Part shown: in pieces, positions 51,140 to 60,036 of the stretch
How positions within the stretch are numbered: position 1 is the stretch's first letter
How the letters are laid out: every line of letters starts with the position of its first letter
Assembly (NCBI RefSeq): GCF_010548375.1
Contig: NZ_JAAGLY010000004.1
Span: forward strand, 186,001 to 250,000
Reading direction: 5' to 3'
Source: Streptomyces sp. SID13726
GTDB taxonomy: Bacteria; Actinomycetota; Actinomycetes; Streptomycetales; Streptomycetaceae
Length of the DNA stretch: 64,000 bases
Translations under genes and position numbers: made by a program
Notes under the pieces: generated by a model
What the model was told of the DNA's origin: nothing
What the model saw: only the letters and a program-made list of their open reading frames with translations
Database searches by the model: none

Positions 51140-52684
51140 TTATTCGGGCAACACCGCGCACAGCGCTTCGAGCGCTCCGGACCAGGCGTGGTCCGGCGGG
51201 GTCCCGTAGCCGACGACGAGCGCGTCGCGCCGCTCGACGGCCGCCTGCGGGTGCTGGTAGCGGTCCAGCGCGTGCACCGCGAGGCGCTGCCAGGCCGCCG
51301 CCCGCAGCACCGCCGGCTCGGTGCCCGCCGGCAGTCGCAGCACCACGTGCAGTCCGGCCGCGATCCCGGTGGCGTGGACCCGCGGGGCCCGCCGTGCCAG
51401 CTCGGCGACCAGGGCGTCACGGCGGCGCCGGTAGCGCAGCCGGGCGGCGCGCACATGACGGTCGTAGGCGCCGGAGGTCAGGAACTCGGCGAGGGTCAGC
51501 TGGTCCAGGGACCCGCAGGTGTCGGCGTGGCCCTTGGCCGCGAGCACCGGCTCCATCAGGTCGGGCGGCAGCACCAGCCAGCCCAGTCGGAGGCCGGGGG
51601 CGAGGGACTTGCTGGCGGTGCCCGCGTAGACGACGTGGTCGGGGTCGAGGCCCTGGAGGGCGCCGACGGGCTGGCGGTCGTAGCGGAACTCGCCGTCGTA
51701 GTCGTCCTCGACGACCAGTCCGCCGGTGCGGCGCGCCCAGTCGACGACGGCCGCCCGGCGGTCGCGGTGCAGGGTGCCGCCCATCGGGAACTGGTGGCCG
51801 GGGGTGAGCAGCACCGCGCCCTGGCCGGTCAGCTCGCCCGGGTCCGTGCCGCGGTCGTCGAACGGCAGCGGGGCGGTGCGCAGGCCCGCCGCCGCGAGGA
51901 GGTTCCAGTGCACGTCGAGGCCGTACGACTCCACAGCGACCGTGCGGGCACCGCGGGCCCGCAGCACCGCGCCGAGCAGGCGCAGGCCGTGCGAGAAGCC
52001 GGCGCACACCAGGATGCGGTCGGGGTCGGCGCGTACGCCCCGGGCGCGGGAGAGGTAGCCGGCGAGGGCGGTGCGCAGTTCGATCCGGCCGCGCGGGTCG
52101 CCGTAGTCGAGGGCCTGGTAGGGGGCCGTGGCGAGGGCGCGGCGGGCGGCCTTCAGCCACTCCGTGCGCGGGAAGGAGCCGAGGTCGGGGGTGCCGGGGA
52201 TGAGGTTGTGGGTGGGGTGCGCGGGTTCACGGGGGCGGGGTGGAGGTGGGGGCGCGGGTGAGGTGCCGGTCGGCGGGGCGCCCGTACCGGCCCGGCGTCC
52301 GGCGGGCGCGGGAGAGACCCTCGCGGGACCGGCACCTGTGGGAGCGGCCCGCGCGGCACCGGCACCCGTGGGAGTGGCCCTCGCAGGAGACACCCCCGTT
52401 GGAGAAACCCTCGCCGGAGCGATCCCCATCGCCACACGCGTACCGGAACCCTGGCGGGCGGTGAGCCAGCCCTCGGCGACGAGGTCGGCGTAGGCGTCGG
52501 CGACCGTGTTGCGGGCGACGCCCTGGTCGGCGGCGAGGGTGCGGGAGGAGGGCAGCCGGGTGCCGGGGGCGAGGCGGCCGGTGCGGACGGCCTCGCGCAG
52601 GGCGTCGGTGAGGCCGCGCCGGATGCCTGGTCCGGTGGGTTCCAGATGCAGGTCGACGCCGAAAGTGGCCCAGGGTTTCGCCAT
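51140..52684 (-). CDS. MocR/PdxR-like regulator (GntR wHTH fused to aminotransferase domain)
   Basis: 514 aa. The N-terminal winged helix (about 15-85) has GLTDALREAVRTGRLAPGTR, LPSSRTLAADQGVARNTV and WLTARQGSGT. The C-terminal fold-type I aminotransferase-like domain (about 160-514) keeps the PLP Lys in YAGTASKSLAPGLRLGW and the Asp-Tyr of VVEDDYDGEFRY. A Pro/Ala/Thr linker of about 70 residues built from PTGAxxAR repeats joins them. MocR proteins sense PLP or an amine and control neighbouring genes. It is divergent from the CMD-CMD-PEP-mutase operon, its likely target, with only 46 bases between starts. Confidence 0.92.
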   Translation of the reverse strand: MAKPWATFGVDLHLEPTGPGIRRGLTDALREAVRTGRLAPGTRLPSSRTLAADQGVARNTVADAYADLVAEGWLTARQGSGTRVAMGIAPARVSPTGVSPARATPTGAGAARAAPTGAGPARVSPAPAGRRAGTGAPPTGTSPAPPPPPRPREPAHPTHNLIPGTPDLGSFPRTEWLKAARRALATAPYQALDYGDPRGRIELRTALAGYLSRARGVRADPDRILVCAGFSHGLRLLGAVLRARGARTVAVESYGLDVHWNLLAAAGLRTAPLPFDDRGTDPGELTGQGAVLLTPGHQFPMGGTLHRDRRAAVVDWARRTGGLVVEDDYDGEFRYDRQPVGALQGLDPDHVVYAGTASKSLAPGLRLGWLVLPPDLMEPVLAAKGHADTCGSLDQLTLAEFLTSGAYDRHVRAARLRYRRRRDALVAELARRAPRVHATGIAAGLHVVLRLPAGTEPAVLRAAAWQRLAVHALDRYQHPQAAVERRDALVVGYGTPPDHAWSGALEALCAVLPE

Positions 52685-52710
52685 GGAAGTGGACCATACT
52701 CCTGGGCTGC

Positions 52711-52728
52711 CTCGATCCTAGGGTCGAG
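52711..52728. promoter_or_regulatory. 18-bp dyad in the MocR/CMD divergent region, candidate operator
   Basis: CTCGATCCTAGGGTCGAG is an inverted repeat with one mismatched pair. It ends two bases before the start codon of the plus-strand CMD gene and lies 27 bases from the MocR start. A dyad at this place could be a repressor site for either gene, or a hairpin covering the CMD ribosome-binding site (AGGG). Confidence 0.6.
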
Positions 52729-52730
52729 AC

Positions 52731-53228
52731 ATGACCACTGAAGAGATCACCGAGTACGCGGCCGAGCGGCCGGCCAGGTTGAGCTGGGCCCAGCTGGCCC
52801 CCGACGTCTACAAGGCGATGGCGCGTCTCGACACGGCCGCCAAGAAGGGTCTCGACCCCCGTCTGGTGGAGCTGGTGCGGCTGCGCGCGTCCGCGCTCAA
52901 CCACTGCGCGTTCTGCCTCGACATGCACACCAAGGACGCGCTCGCGGCGGGCGAGAGCGTCCAGCGGATCGTGCAGCTGAACGCGTGGGAGGAGTCGCGG
53001 CACTTCTACACGGACAGGGAGCTCGCCGCGATCGAGCTGACGGAGGCGGTGACCGTCCTGACCGACGGTTTCGTGCCGGACGCGGTGTACGAGAGGGCGG
53101 CCAAGCACTTCGAGGAGGCCGAGCTGGCGCAGCTGATCGCCACGATCGCGGTGATCAACGCATGGAACCGGTTCGGCGTGACCTCCCGTATGACTCCGGG
53201 CCACTACGAGGCCGGGAAGCACCAGTGA
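52731..53228 (+). CDS. carboxymuconolactone decarboxylase (AhpD-like) family protein
   Basis: 165 aa. It has the same build as the 50595 gene: SALNHCAFCLDMHTKDALAA with the CxxC pair, then ESRHFYTDRELAAIELTEAV and NAWNRFGVTSRMTPGHYE. It is first of a three-gene unit facing away from the MocR gene, and its stop overlaps the next start as GTGA. AhpD-type activity on peroxides or an organic substrate is likely. A decarboxylase role is not implied by the family name. Confidence 0.9.
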   Translation: MTTEEITEYAAERPARLSWAQLAPDVYKAMARLDTAAKKGLDPRLVELVRLRASALNHCAFCLDMHTKDALAAGESVQRIVQLNAWEESRHFYTDRELAAIELTEAVTVLTDGFVPDAVYERAAKHFEEAELAQLIATIAVINAWNRFGVTSRMTPGHYEAGKHQ

Positions 53229-53668
53229 GCCGTACGGACCTGCTCGACCGCGAGGTCGGCCGGGCCCTGTCCGCGGTGAGCGCGACCGCCAAGCGGGGGC
53301 TGGGCGATCCGGCCCTCGCCGAACTGGTCGTCATCCGGGCCTCGCAGCTCAACCACTGCGCGTTCTGCCTGGACATGCATCTCGCGGTCGCCCGTGAACA
53401 GGGGGTGAGCGAACGGAAGTTGGAGCTGCTCGCCGCCTGGGAGGAGGCCGAGGGCGTCTTCGACGAGCGGGAGCGGGCCGCGCTCGCGCTGACGGAGGCG
53501 GTGACCGTGCTGACCGACGGCTTCGTGCCGGACGCGGTGTTCGAGACGGCCGCCAAGCACTTCGACGAGAGTCAGCTCGCCCATCTGGTCGGGCTGATCG
53601 TCGCCATCAACAACTGGAACCGGGTGATGGTCAGCCGCCGGACCCCGCCGGGGGGTCACCAGCCGTGA
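53225..53668 (+). CDS. carboxymuconolactone decarboxylase (AhpD-like) family protein
   Basis: 147 aa from GTG 53225 in a GTGA overlap. CxxC is in LNHCAFCLDMHLAVAREQG, with FDERERAALALTEAVTVLTD and NNWNRVMVSRRTPPGGHQ at the end. It is closely related to its neighbour upstream (shared TEAVTVLTDGFVPDAV), so the pair arose by tandem duplication; both subunits may form one mixed oligomer. It is followed by the PEP-mutase-like gene through another GTGA overlap. Confidence 0.9.
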   Translation: MSRTDLLDREVGRALSAVSATAKRGLGDPALAELVVIRASQLNHCAFCLDMHLAVAREQGVSERKLELLAAWEEAEGVFDERERAALALTEAVTVLTDGFVPDAVFETAAKHFDESQLAHLVGLIVAINNWNRVMVSRRTPPGGHQP

Positions 53669-54480
53669 GCAAGGTCGAGGTCTTTCGCGCACTGCACAAG
53701 GGCCGGCTCCCGGGCGATCCGCTCGTGCTGCCCGGCCCCTGGGACGCGGCAAGCGCGCGGGTGCTGGAGGAGGCCGGGTTCCCGGCGCTCGCCACGCCCA
53801 GCGCGGGGGTCGCGGCCTCGCTCGGGTACGAGGACGGGTCCACGCCGGCCGACGAGATGTTCGCTGCGGTGGCGCGCATCTCCCGGGCCGTGGACATCCC
53901 CGTGTCGGCCGACGTCGAGGACGGATACGGGCTCCCGCCCGGGGAGTTGGTGGAGCGGCTGCTGGAGGCGGGCGCGGTGGGCTGCAACCTTGAGGACTCC
54001 CACCGGGGCGTTCTCAAGGACCCGCGCGAGCACGCCGACTGGCTCGCCGAGGTGCGGTACGCGGCCGCTGACCGGCTGTTCGTCAACGCCCGCGTGGACA
54101 CGTTCGCCTGCCGCGCCCCGCAGGCGAAGTCCGGACAAGGCCCCGAAGGCGCCGACCCAACCCCCGGACCGGCCACCGGACAGGCCACCGGACCCGAGCA
54201 AGCCGCCGAGCAAGCCGCCGAACAGGCCATCGAGCGAGCCGCGTTGTACGTCGCCGCGGGCGCCGACTGCGTCTACCCGATCGGCGCCCCGGCCGCCGTA
54301 CTGCCCCTGCTGCGGTCCGGGATCCAGGGCCCGATCAACGTGGGCGGCCGGCTGGACGGCAGGGGCCCCTCGCCCACCGAACTCGGTGAACTCGGGGCCA
54401 CCCGCGTCACGTTCGGGCCGGGACTCCAGCGCTGGGCCGCGCTGGCGCTCCAGGGCATGGCCGACGAGCTGAAGCGGTAG
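53665..54480 (+). CDS. isocitrate lyase/PEP mutase family protein
   Basis: 271 aa from GTG 53665. The barrel begins LPGPWDAASARVLEEAGFPA and ATPSAGVAASLGYEDG, followed by the metal-binding ADVEDGYG and GCNLEDS and the substrate loop RVDTF. The family splits or forms C-C or C-P bonds of alpha-oxo acids (2-methylisocitrate, oxaloacetate, PEP). The usual signature Cys loop KKCGH is absent, as in the short oxaloacetate-decarboxylase-like members. An Ala/Gln/Gly/Pro-rich insertion (about 150-190) interrupts the barrel. Coupling to two AhpD-like genes suggests one pathway for a small oxo acid. Confidence 0.85.
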   Translation: MSKVEVFRALHKGRLPGDPLVLPGPWDAASARVLEEAGFPALATPSAGVAASLGYEDGSTPADEMFAAVARISRAVDIPVSADVEDGYGLPPGELVERLLEAGAVGCNLEDSHRGVLKDPREHADWLAEVRYAAADRLFVNARVDTFACRAPQAKSGQGPEGADPTPGPATGQATGPEQAAEQAAEQAIERAALYVAAGADCVYPIGAPAAVLPLLRSGIQGPINVGGRLDGRGPSPTELGELGATRVTFGPGLQRWAALALQGMADELKR

Positions 54481-54486
54481 GGGTGT

Positions 54487-55434
54487 TCAGGACAGCCACG
54501 CCTTCCACGTGGACTCGTGGCTGTCCACCCACCTCTTCGCCGCCTTCTCCGGGGTCAGCTTCTGGTCGGCGATCATCAGGGAGACCTCGTTCTGGTCCTC
54601 GGTCGTCCACTTGAACTTCTTCAGGAAGGCCGCCGCCTTGCCGCCGCTCTTGGCGAAGTCGGTGTTGAGGTACTTCTGGAGCGGGGTGTGCGGGTAGGCG
54701 CAGGCGACCTTCGCCGGGTCCGCGTCGCAGCCCTCCTTGTAGGCGGGCAGCTTCACCTCGGTCATGGGGACCTTCTTGAACAGCCACTGGGGGGCGTACC
54801 AGTAGGTCAGGAAGGGCTTCTTCTCCTTGGCGAACTGCCGCATCTGGGTGATCTGCGCGGCCTCCGAACCGGCGAACACCACCTGGTAGTCGAGGTCCAG
54901 GTTCTTCACCAGCGCCTTGTCGTTGGTGACGTAGGACGGGGAGCCGTCCATCAGCTGGCCCTTGCCGCCGCTCTCCGCCGTGCGGAACTGCGAGGCGTAC
55001 TTGTCGAGGTTCTTCCAGTTCGTGACGTCCGGGTGCTGCTCGGCGAAGTACGTCGGCACGAACCAGCCGATGTGCCCGGTCACGCCGAGTCCGCCGCCCG
55101 GCGTGATGGTCTTCTTGTCCTTGACGTACCGCTGTTCCTGCTCGGGGTGGCCCCAGTCCTCCAGGATCGCGTCGACCCGGCCCTGGCTGAGCGCGTCCCA
55201 GGCGGGCACCTCGTCGACCTGGACGGTGTCGACGCGGTAGCCGAGCTCGTGCTCCAACAGGTACTGGGCGACGGCCACGTTGGCCTGCGCGCCGACCCAG
55301 GACTGCACGGACAGGGTGACGCTCTTGGCACCCTGGGCGTTGGCGAACGGCGAGGCCTGCTTGGTCATGTCGGCGGCACCGCAGCCGGTGAGCAGCAGCA
55401 GGGCGCCGACTCCGGCGACGAGACGTCCTCGCAT
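54487..55434 (-). CDS. glycine betaine ABC transporter substrate-binding lipoprotein (OpuAC type)
   Basis: 315 aa with a lipobox LLTGC (Cys18), so it is anchored to the outer face of the membrane. It shows the ProX/OpuAC pattern: VQSWVGAQANVAVAQYLLEH, VDAILEDWGHPEQ, SYVTNDKALVKNL and FLTYWYAPQWLFKK, with the Trp/Tyr residues that form the aromatic cage around the quaternary ammonium group. It is the last gene of the transporter operon, one base after the permease stop, and convergent with the PEP-mutase-like gene. Confidence 0.92.
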   Translation of the reverse strand: MRGRLVAGVGALLLLTGCGAADMTKQASPFANAQGAKSVTLSVQSWVGAQANVAVAQYLLEHELGYRVDTVQVDEVPAWDALSQGRVDAILEDWGHPEQEQRYVKDKKTITPGGGLGVTGHIGWFVPTYFAEQHPDVTNWKNLDKYASQFRTAESGGKGQLMDGSPSYVTNDKALVKNLDLDYQVVFAGSEAAQITQMRQFAKEKKPFLTYWYAPQWLFKKVPMTEVKLPAYKEGCDADPAKVACAYPHTPLQKYLNTDFAKSGGKAAAFLKKFKWTTEDQNEVSLMIADQKLTPEKAAKRWVDSHESTWKAWLS

Positions 55435-55435
55435 G

Positions 55436-57382
55436 TCAGGCTCCCTTCCTCTTGCTGCGTTCGGTCGGTTGCGTCACCCGGTCGAGCATCAGGCCGAGGC
55501 AGACGATGGCCGCGCCGGCGACCAGTCCGGTCGCCAGGTCGCCCTGGGCCAGGCCGAAGACGGTGTCGTAGCCGAGTGCGCCACCGCCGACCAGGCCGCC
55601 GATGACGACGACGGCGAGGACCAGGACCACGCCCTGGTTGACGGCGAGCAGCAACTCGGGCCGGGCGAGCGGGAGTTGGACCTGGCGCAGTTGCTGCCAG
55701 CTGGTCGCGCCGAGCGAGTTCGAGGACTCCATCGCCGCCGGGTCGACCTGGCGCAGGCCCTGGGTGGTGATGCGCACGACGGCGGGCAGGGCGTAGACGA
55801 CGGCCGCCGCGGCGGCGGGCGCGCGGCCCACGCCGAACAGGGCGACGACCGGGATCAGGTACACGAACTGCGGCATCGTCTGGAAGACGTCCAGGACGGG
55901 TCGGAGCATCCGTTCGAAGCGGTCGCTGCGGGCCGCCGCGATGCCGATCGCGAAGCCCAGCACGAGGGTGACGGCGACGGCCGCGAGGACCTGGGAGAGC
56001 GTGTCGAGCGACGGCTGCCACACCCCGAGCACGCCGATCGCGGCCATGGCGAGGACCGCGGTGAGCGCGGTGCGCCAGGTGCCGATCAGCCAGGCCAGGG
56101 TGGCGACGACGAGCAGCACGGACCACCAGGGCAGCGCCTGGAGTCCGTCGCGGACCGGGTCGAGGACCCAGGTGGTGAAGTGGGCGGCCCAGTCGGCGGT
56201 GCCGCCGATGACGGGGACCCCGGAGTAGAGGTGGTCGGTCATCCAGTCGACGGCCCGGTTGACGGGCTCGGCGATGCTCACCGTCCAGGCGTCGGGCCAG
56301 TCGAGACGGCCGAGCAGCCGCCCGGCGACCGCCACGGCGACAGTCCCGGCGAGGGCGTACGCCCATCCGGCGCGCCCGGGGCGCTCGGCACCGTCGTCCG
56401 CCGTGCCCGCCGCGCCGGTCACCCGGTCGAGGACCACGGCGAGCAGCACGATCGGGATGCCGGCCGCGAGGGCCGCGCCCACGTCGACCGAGGCCAGCGC
56501 CTGGTAGACGCGGTCACCGAGGCCGCCGGCGCCGATCACGGAAGCGATGACGGCCATCGAGAGGGCCATCATGATCGTCTGGTTGAGGCCGAGGAGGAGT
56601 TCCTTGCGGGCCAGTGGGATACGGGCGGTCAGCAGCCGCTGGCGGGCGGTGGTGCCGAGCGACTCGACCGCCTCCAGCACCTCCTTGTCGGCTCCGCGCA
56701 GCCCGAGCGCGGTGAGCCGGGCCATGGGCGGGGCGGCGTAGACGACGGTCGCGAGGACCGCCGCGGGGACGCCGATGCCGAAGACCAGGACCACCGGGAG
56801 GAGGTAGGCGAAGGCGGGCAGCACCTGCATGGTGTCCAGGACCGGGCGCAGGATCTTGTCCATACGGCGGGACAGCCCGGCGGCGAGCCCCAGCACCGTG
56901 CCGACCAGGACCGAGGCGAGCACGGCGACGACCATCAGGGCGAGGGTCTGCATGGTGGGGACCCACATGCCGAGCAGCCCGCAGGCGAGGAACGCGGCCG
57001 CGGTGCCCAGGGCGAGCCGCACCCCGGCGACCCGCCACGCGACGAGGGCGCCGAGCGCGGTGACACCGGCCCAGCCCGCGCCGAGCAGGACGAGATAGAC
57101 GGCGCGTACGGAGATCACGACGGCGTTGCTGACGTAGCCGAAGAAGTAGAGGAACAGGGGGTGGCTGTCCCGGTTGTCGATGATCCAGTCGCTGGCGCCG
57201 GTGAGCGGCTTGGTGAGGTCGACGGTGAGGGCGTCCGGCCAACTGCCGCTGGCCCAGCGGGCGTTGGCGAGCGGGACGAGGATCGCGGCGGCGAGGGCGA
57301 TGAGGAGGAGCTTGTGGACGGCCCGGTTCTTGAGCAGCCCGGTGGGGAGGGCGCGGGGCGTGGACGCGGTGACGGTCGCCAT
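55436..57382 (-). CDS. glycine betaine ABC permease, two OpuAB domains fused in one protein
   Basis: 648 aa from ATG 57382, which overlaps the ATPase stop by one base. It has two homologous binding-protein-dependent permease domains. The first, to about 320, has the coupling loop LEAVESLGTTARQRLL, and the second, about 390-640, has MESSNSLGATSWQQLRQV. In most bacteria one domain is encoded and forms a homodimer; here the dimer is a single chain. It imports betaine or choline driven by the ATPase encoded upstream. Confidence 0.92.
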   Translation of the reverse strand: MATVTASTPRALPTGLLKNRAVHKLLLIALAAAILVPLANARWASGSWPDALTVDLTKPLTGASDWIIDNRDSHPLFLYFFGYVSNAVVISVRAVYLVLLGAGWAGVTALGALVAWRVAGVRLALGTAAAFLACGLLGMWVPTMQTLALMVVAVLASVLVGTVLGLAAGLSRRMDKILRPVLDTMQVLPAFAYLLPVVLVFGIGVPAAVLATVVYAAPPMARLTALGLRGADKEVLEAVESLGTTARQRLLTARIPLARKELLLGLNQTIMMALSMAVIASVIGAGGLGDRVYQALASVDVGAALAAGIPIVLLAVVLDRVTGAAGTADDGAERPGRAGWAYALAGTVAVAVAGRLLGRLDWPDAWTVSIAEPVNRAVDWMTDHLYSGVPVIGGTADWAAHFTTWVLDPVRDGLQALPWWSVLLVVATLAWLIGTWRTALTAVLAMAAIGVLGVWQPSLDTLSQVLAAVAVTLVLGFAIGIAAARSDRFERMLRPVLDVFQTMPQFVYLIPVVALFGVGRAPAAAAAVVYALPAVVRITTQGLRQVDPAAMESSNSLGATSWQQLRQVQLPLARPELLLAVNQGVVLVLAVVVIGGLVGGGALGYDTVFGLAQGDLATGLVAGAAIVCLGLMLDRVTQPTERSKRKGA

Positions 57383-58461
57383 CAGACGGCCTCCTTGCGG
57401 AGCTCCGTTCCGGCGACCACCCGGAGCAGGCGCTCGTGGTCGACGACGCCCAGGCAGTGGCCGTTCTCCACCACGCACGCCGGGCGGCCGCTGTCGGCGA
57501 CGACCTTGATCGCGTCGGCGACCACCGAGTCCGGGGCCAGTGCGCCGGGGTGGGCGGGGCCCGCGCAGTCGCCGGGTTTCATGGCGCGGCGGACCGTCAT
57601 GACCTGTTCGCGCGGGACGTCCCGGACGAACTCGCGGACATAGCCGTCGGCCGGGGAGCCGACGATCTCCTCCGGGGTGCCGAGCTGGACGACCTTGCCG
57701 TCGCGCATCAGGGCGATACGGTCGCCGAGCTTCAGCGCCTCGCTCAGGTCATGGGTGATGAAGACCATCGTGCGGCCCTCCTCGCGGTGCAGCCGCACGA
57801 CCTCCTCCTGCATGTCCCGCCGGATCAGCGGGTCGAGCGCGCTGAACGGCTCGTCGAACAGCAGGACCTGGGGGTCAACCGCCAACGCCCGGGCCAGGCC
57901 GACGCGTTGCCGCTGGCCGCCGGAGAGCTGGGAGGGCCTGCGCTGTTCCATGCCCTCCAGGCCGACCTTGGCGACGACCTCGGCGGCCCGCGCCCGGCGC
58001 TCGGCCTTGCCCATGCCCTGGATCTCCAGGCCGTACGCCACGTTGTCGAGGACCGTGCGGTGCGGGAGGAGGCCGAAGTGCTGGAAGACCATCGCGGCGC
58101 GGTGGCGGCGCAGTTCGCGCAGCCGGGACTTGTCCATCGCGCGGACGTCCTCGCCGTCGATGCATATCGTGCCCGCGGTCGGCTCGATGAGCCGGGTCAG
58201 ACAGCGCACCAGCGTGGACTTGCCGGAGCCGGACAGGCCCATGACGACGAAGACCTCGCCCTTGCGGACGTCGAAGCTCACATCGCGCACGGCGGCCGTG
58301 CAGCCGGTGAGGGAGCGCAGTTCGTCGGGGTCGAGGGCGGACAGCTCGGGGTCGTCGGGGACCCGGTCCGCCTTGGGGCCGAAGACCTTCCACAGGCCGT
58401 CGACGGAGAACACGGGGTTGTCCGTCGTCGGCGGCTTCTCCATGGTCGCGGTCGTACTCAT
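57382..58461 (-). CDS. glycine betaine/quaternary amine ABC transporter ATP-binding protein (OpuAA type)
   Basis: 359 aa from ATG 58461. The Walker A motif is [13 protein letters not shown], the signature is [15 protein letters not shown], Walker B is [13 protein letters not shown] and the H loop is FITHDLSEA. The C-terminal CBS-type extension (about 280-359: [20 protein letters not shown]) is typical of OpuAA, where it senses ionic strength. It overlaps the choline dehydrogenase stop by one base upstream and the permease start downstream, so oxidation and transport genes are one operon. Confidence 0.94.
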   Translation of the reverse strand: MSTTATMEKPPTTDNPVFSVDGLWKVFGPKADRVPDDPELSALDPDELRSLTGCTAAVRDVSFDVRKGEVFVVMGLSGSGKSTLVRCLTRLIEPTAGTICIDGEDVRAMDKSRLRELRRHRAAMVFQHFGLLPHRTVLDNVAYGLEIQGMGKAERRARAAEVVAKVGLEGMEQRRPSQLSGGQRQRVGLARALAVDPQVLLFDEPFSALDPLIRRDMQEEVVRLHREEGRTMVFITHDLSEALKLGDRIALMRDGKVVQLGTPEEIVGSPADGYVREFVRDVPREQVMTVRRAMKPGDCAGPAHPGALAPDSVVADAIKVVADSGRPACVVENGHCLGVVDHERLLRVVAGTELRKEAV

Positions 58462-59990
58462 CACGCACCACCTCCCAGCAGGTCTACGGCCTTCTCGCCG
58501 ACCATGAGCACCCCGATCATGGGGTTCACGGCGGTCATGGTCGGGAACACGGACGCGTCGGCGATACGGATGCCGTCCAGGCCGCGGACCCTCAACTCGG
58601 GGTCCACGACGGCCAGTCGATCGTCGGCGGCACCCATACGGCAGGTGCCCGCCGGGTGGTACACGGTGTGCGCGACCTTGCGGGCGTACTCGCTCAGCTC
58701 CTCGTCGCCGGTGACGTCGGGGCCGGGGCACACCTCCCGCTTCAGCCAGCCGGCGAGCGGTTCGGTGCGCGCGATCTCGCGGGCGATCCTGATGCCGTCG
58801 ACGAGGGTGCGGCCGTCGTAGTCGTCCTCGTCGGTGAAGTACCGGAAGTCGAGGGCGGGTTTGACCCGTGGGTCCGCGCTGGTCAGGTAGAGGCGGCCGC
58901 GGCTCTTCGGCTTGGGGATGTTCGGGGTCATCGAGACGCCGTACGCGGGGCGTTCGTAGCCGAGGCGCTCCGGGTTGTCCGTGAAGGGGATCTGGTAGAA
59001 GTGGAACATCAGGTCCGGGCCCGGGTGTTCGGGGTCGCGGCGCACGAACAGGCCCGCGTCGGAGTCCATCGCGGAGTTCTCGGGGAGGGGTCCGTTCGTC
59101 TCCCAGACGATGACCGACTCGGGGTGGTCGAGGAGGTTCTCGCCGACGCCCGGGAGGTCGTGCACCACCGGGATGCCGAGCGCTTCGAGGTCCTCGCGCG
59201 GGCCGATGCCGGAGTGCAGCAGCAGCCGGGGCGAGTCGACGGCCCCGGCGCACAGCAGGACTTCGCGACGGGCCCTGATCAGGGTCTCCTCGCCGTCCTT
59301 CGAGCGCACGCGCACGCCGTCCGCGCGCGTGCCGTCCAGCTCCAGCTGGTACGCCCAGGTCTCCAGCAGGATCGTGAGGTTGGGGCGCTCGTCCATCACC
59401 GGGTGCAGATACGCCACCGACGCCGAGGAGCGCTTGTTGTTCTCCGGGTGGTAGGCCAGGTCGAAGAAGCCGACGCCGTCGTTGAAGGGCTTCTTGTTGA
59501 AGCCCTCGATGCGGGGGACGTCGAGGGATTTCCGCGCCGAGTCGACGAAGTCGCGGGCGATGGCGTTCCGGTCCTTCTCGTCGACCGGGACGATGTTGTT
59601 CTTCAGCCGCGCGTAGTACGCCTCCATCGGCACGGCGCCCCAGCCCTTGGCACCGGCCGACTCCCACTCGTCCCAGTCGGAGGGGAGCGGCTTGAAGGCG
59701 ATGAGGGTGTTGTGGGAGGAGCAGCCGCCGAGGACCCGGGCGCGGCTGTGCCGGATGTGGGAGTTGCCGCGCGGCTGCTCGGTGGTGGGGTAGTCGTAGT
59801 CGAGGTCGCCGCCGAGCAGGCCCATCCAGCGGCGCAGGGTCAGGACGTCGTCCCGGTCGACGTCACTGGGGCCGCCCTCGATGACGGCGACCGTGGTGTC
59901 GGGGTTCTCGGTGAGGCGGGAGGCGATGACGGAGCCGGCTGTTCCGCCGCCGATGACGACGTAGTCGTACTCCTGTTTGATCTCGGACAT
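58461..59990 (-). CDS. betA: GMC family oxidoreductase, choline dehydrogenase type
   Basis: 509-aa FAD enzyme. The N-terminal nucleotide motif is [29 protein letters not shown] follows, and [16 protein letters not shown] is the second GMC signature. The C-terminal active-site block [15 protein letters not shown] holds the catalytic His, and [14 protein letters not shown] closes the FAD site. The place between an aldehyde dehydrogenase gene and a betaine transporter supports oxidation of choline to betaine aldehyde, although other GMC alcohols cannot be excluded. Confidence 0.88.
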   Translation of the reverse strand: MSEIKQEYDYVVIGGGTAGSVIASRLTENPDTTVAVIEGGPSDVDRDDVLTLRRWMGLLGGDLDYDYPTTEQPRGNSHIRHSRARVLGGCSSHNTLIAFKPLPSDWDEWESAGAKGWGAVPMEAYYARLKNNIVPVDEKDRNAIARDFVDSARKSLDVPRIEGFNKKPFNDGVGFFDLAYHPENNKRSSASVAYLHPVMDERPNLTILLETWAYQLELDGTRADGVRVRSKDGEETLIRARREVLLCAGAVDSPRLLLHSGIGPREDLEALGIPVVHDLPGVGENLLDHPESVIVWETNGPLPENSAMDSDAGLFVRRDPEHPGPDLMFHFYQIPFTDNPERLGYERPAYGVSMTPNIPKPKSRGRLYLTSADPRVKPALDFRYFTDEDDYDGRTLVDGIRIAREIARTEPLAGWLKREVCPGPDVTGDEELSEYARKVAHTVYHPAGTCRMGAADDRLAVVDPELRVRGLDGIRIADASVFPTMTAVNPMIGVLMVGEKAVDLLGGGA

Positions 59991-60036
59991 GGGGGTACTC
60001 CAGGGAGGTCTGGGGAGGGAGAGACGGCGCGTGGGC

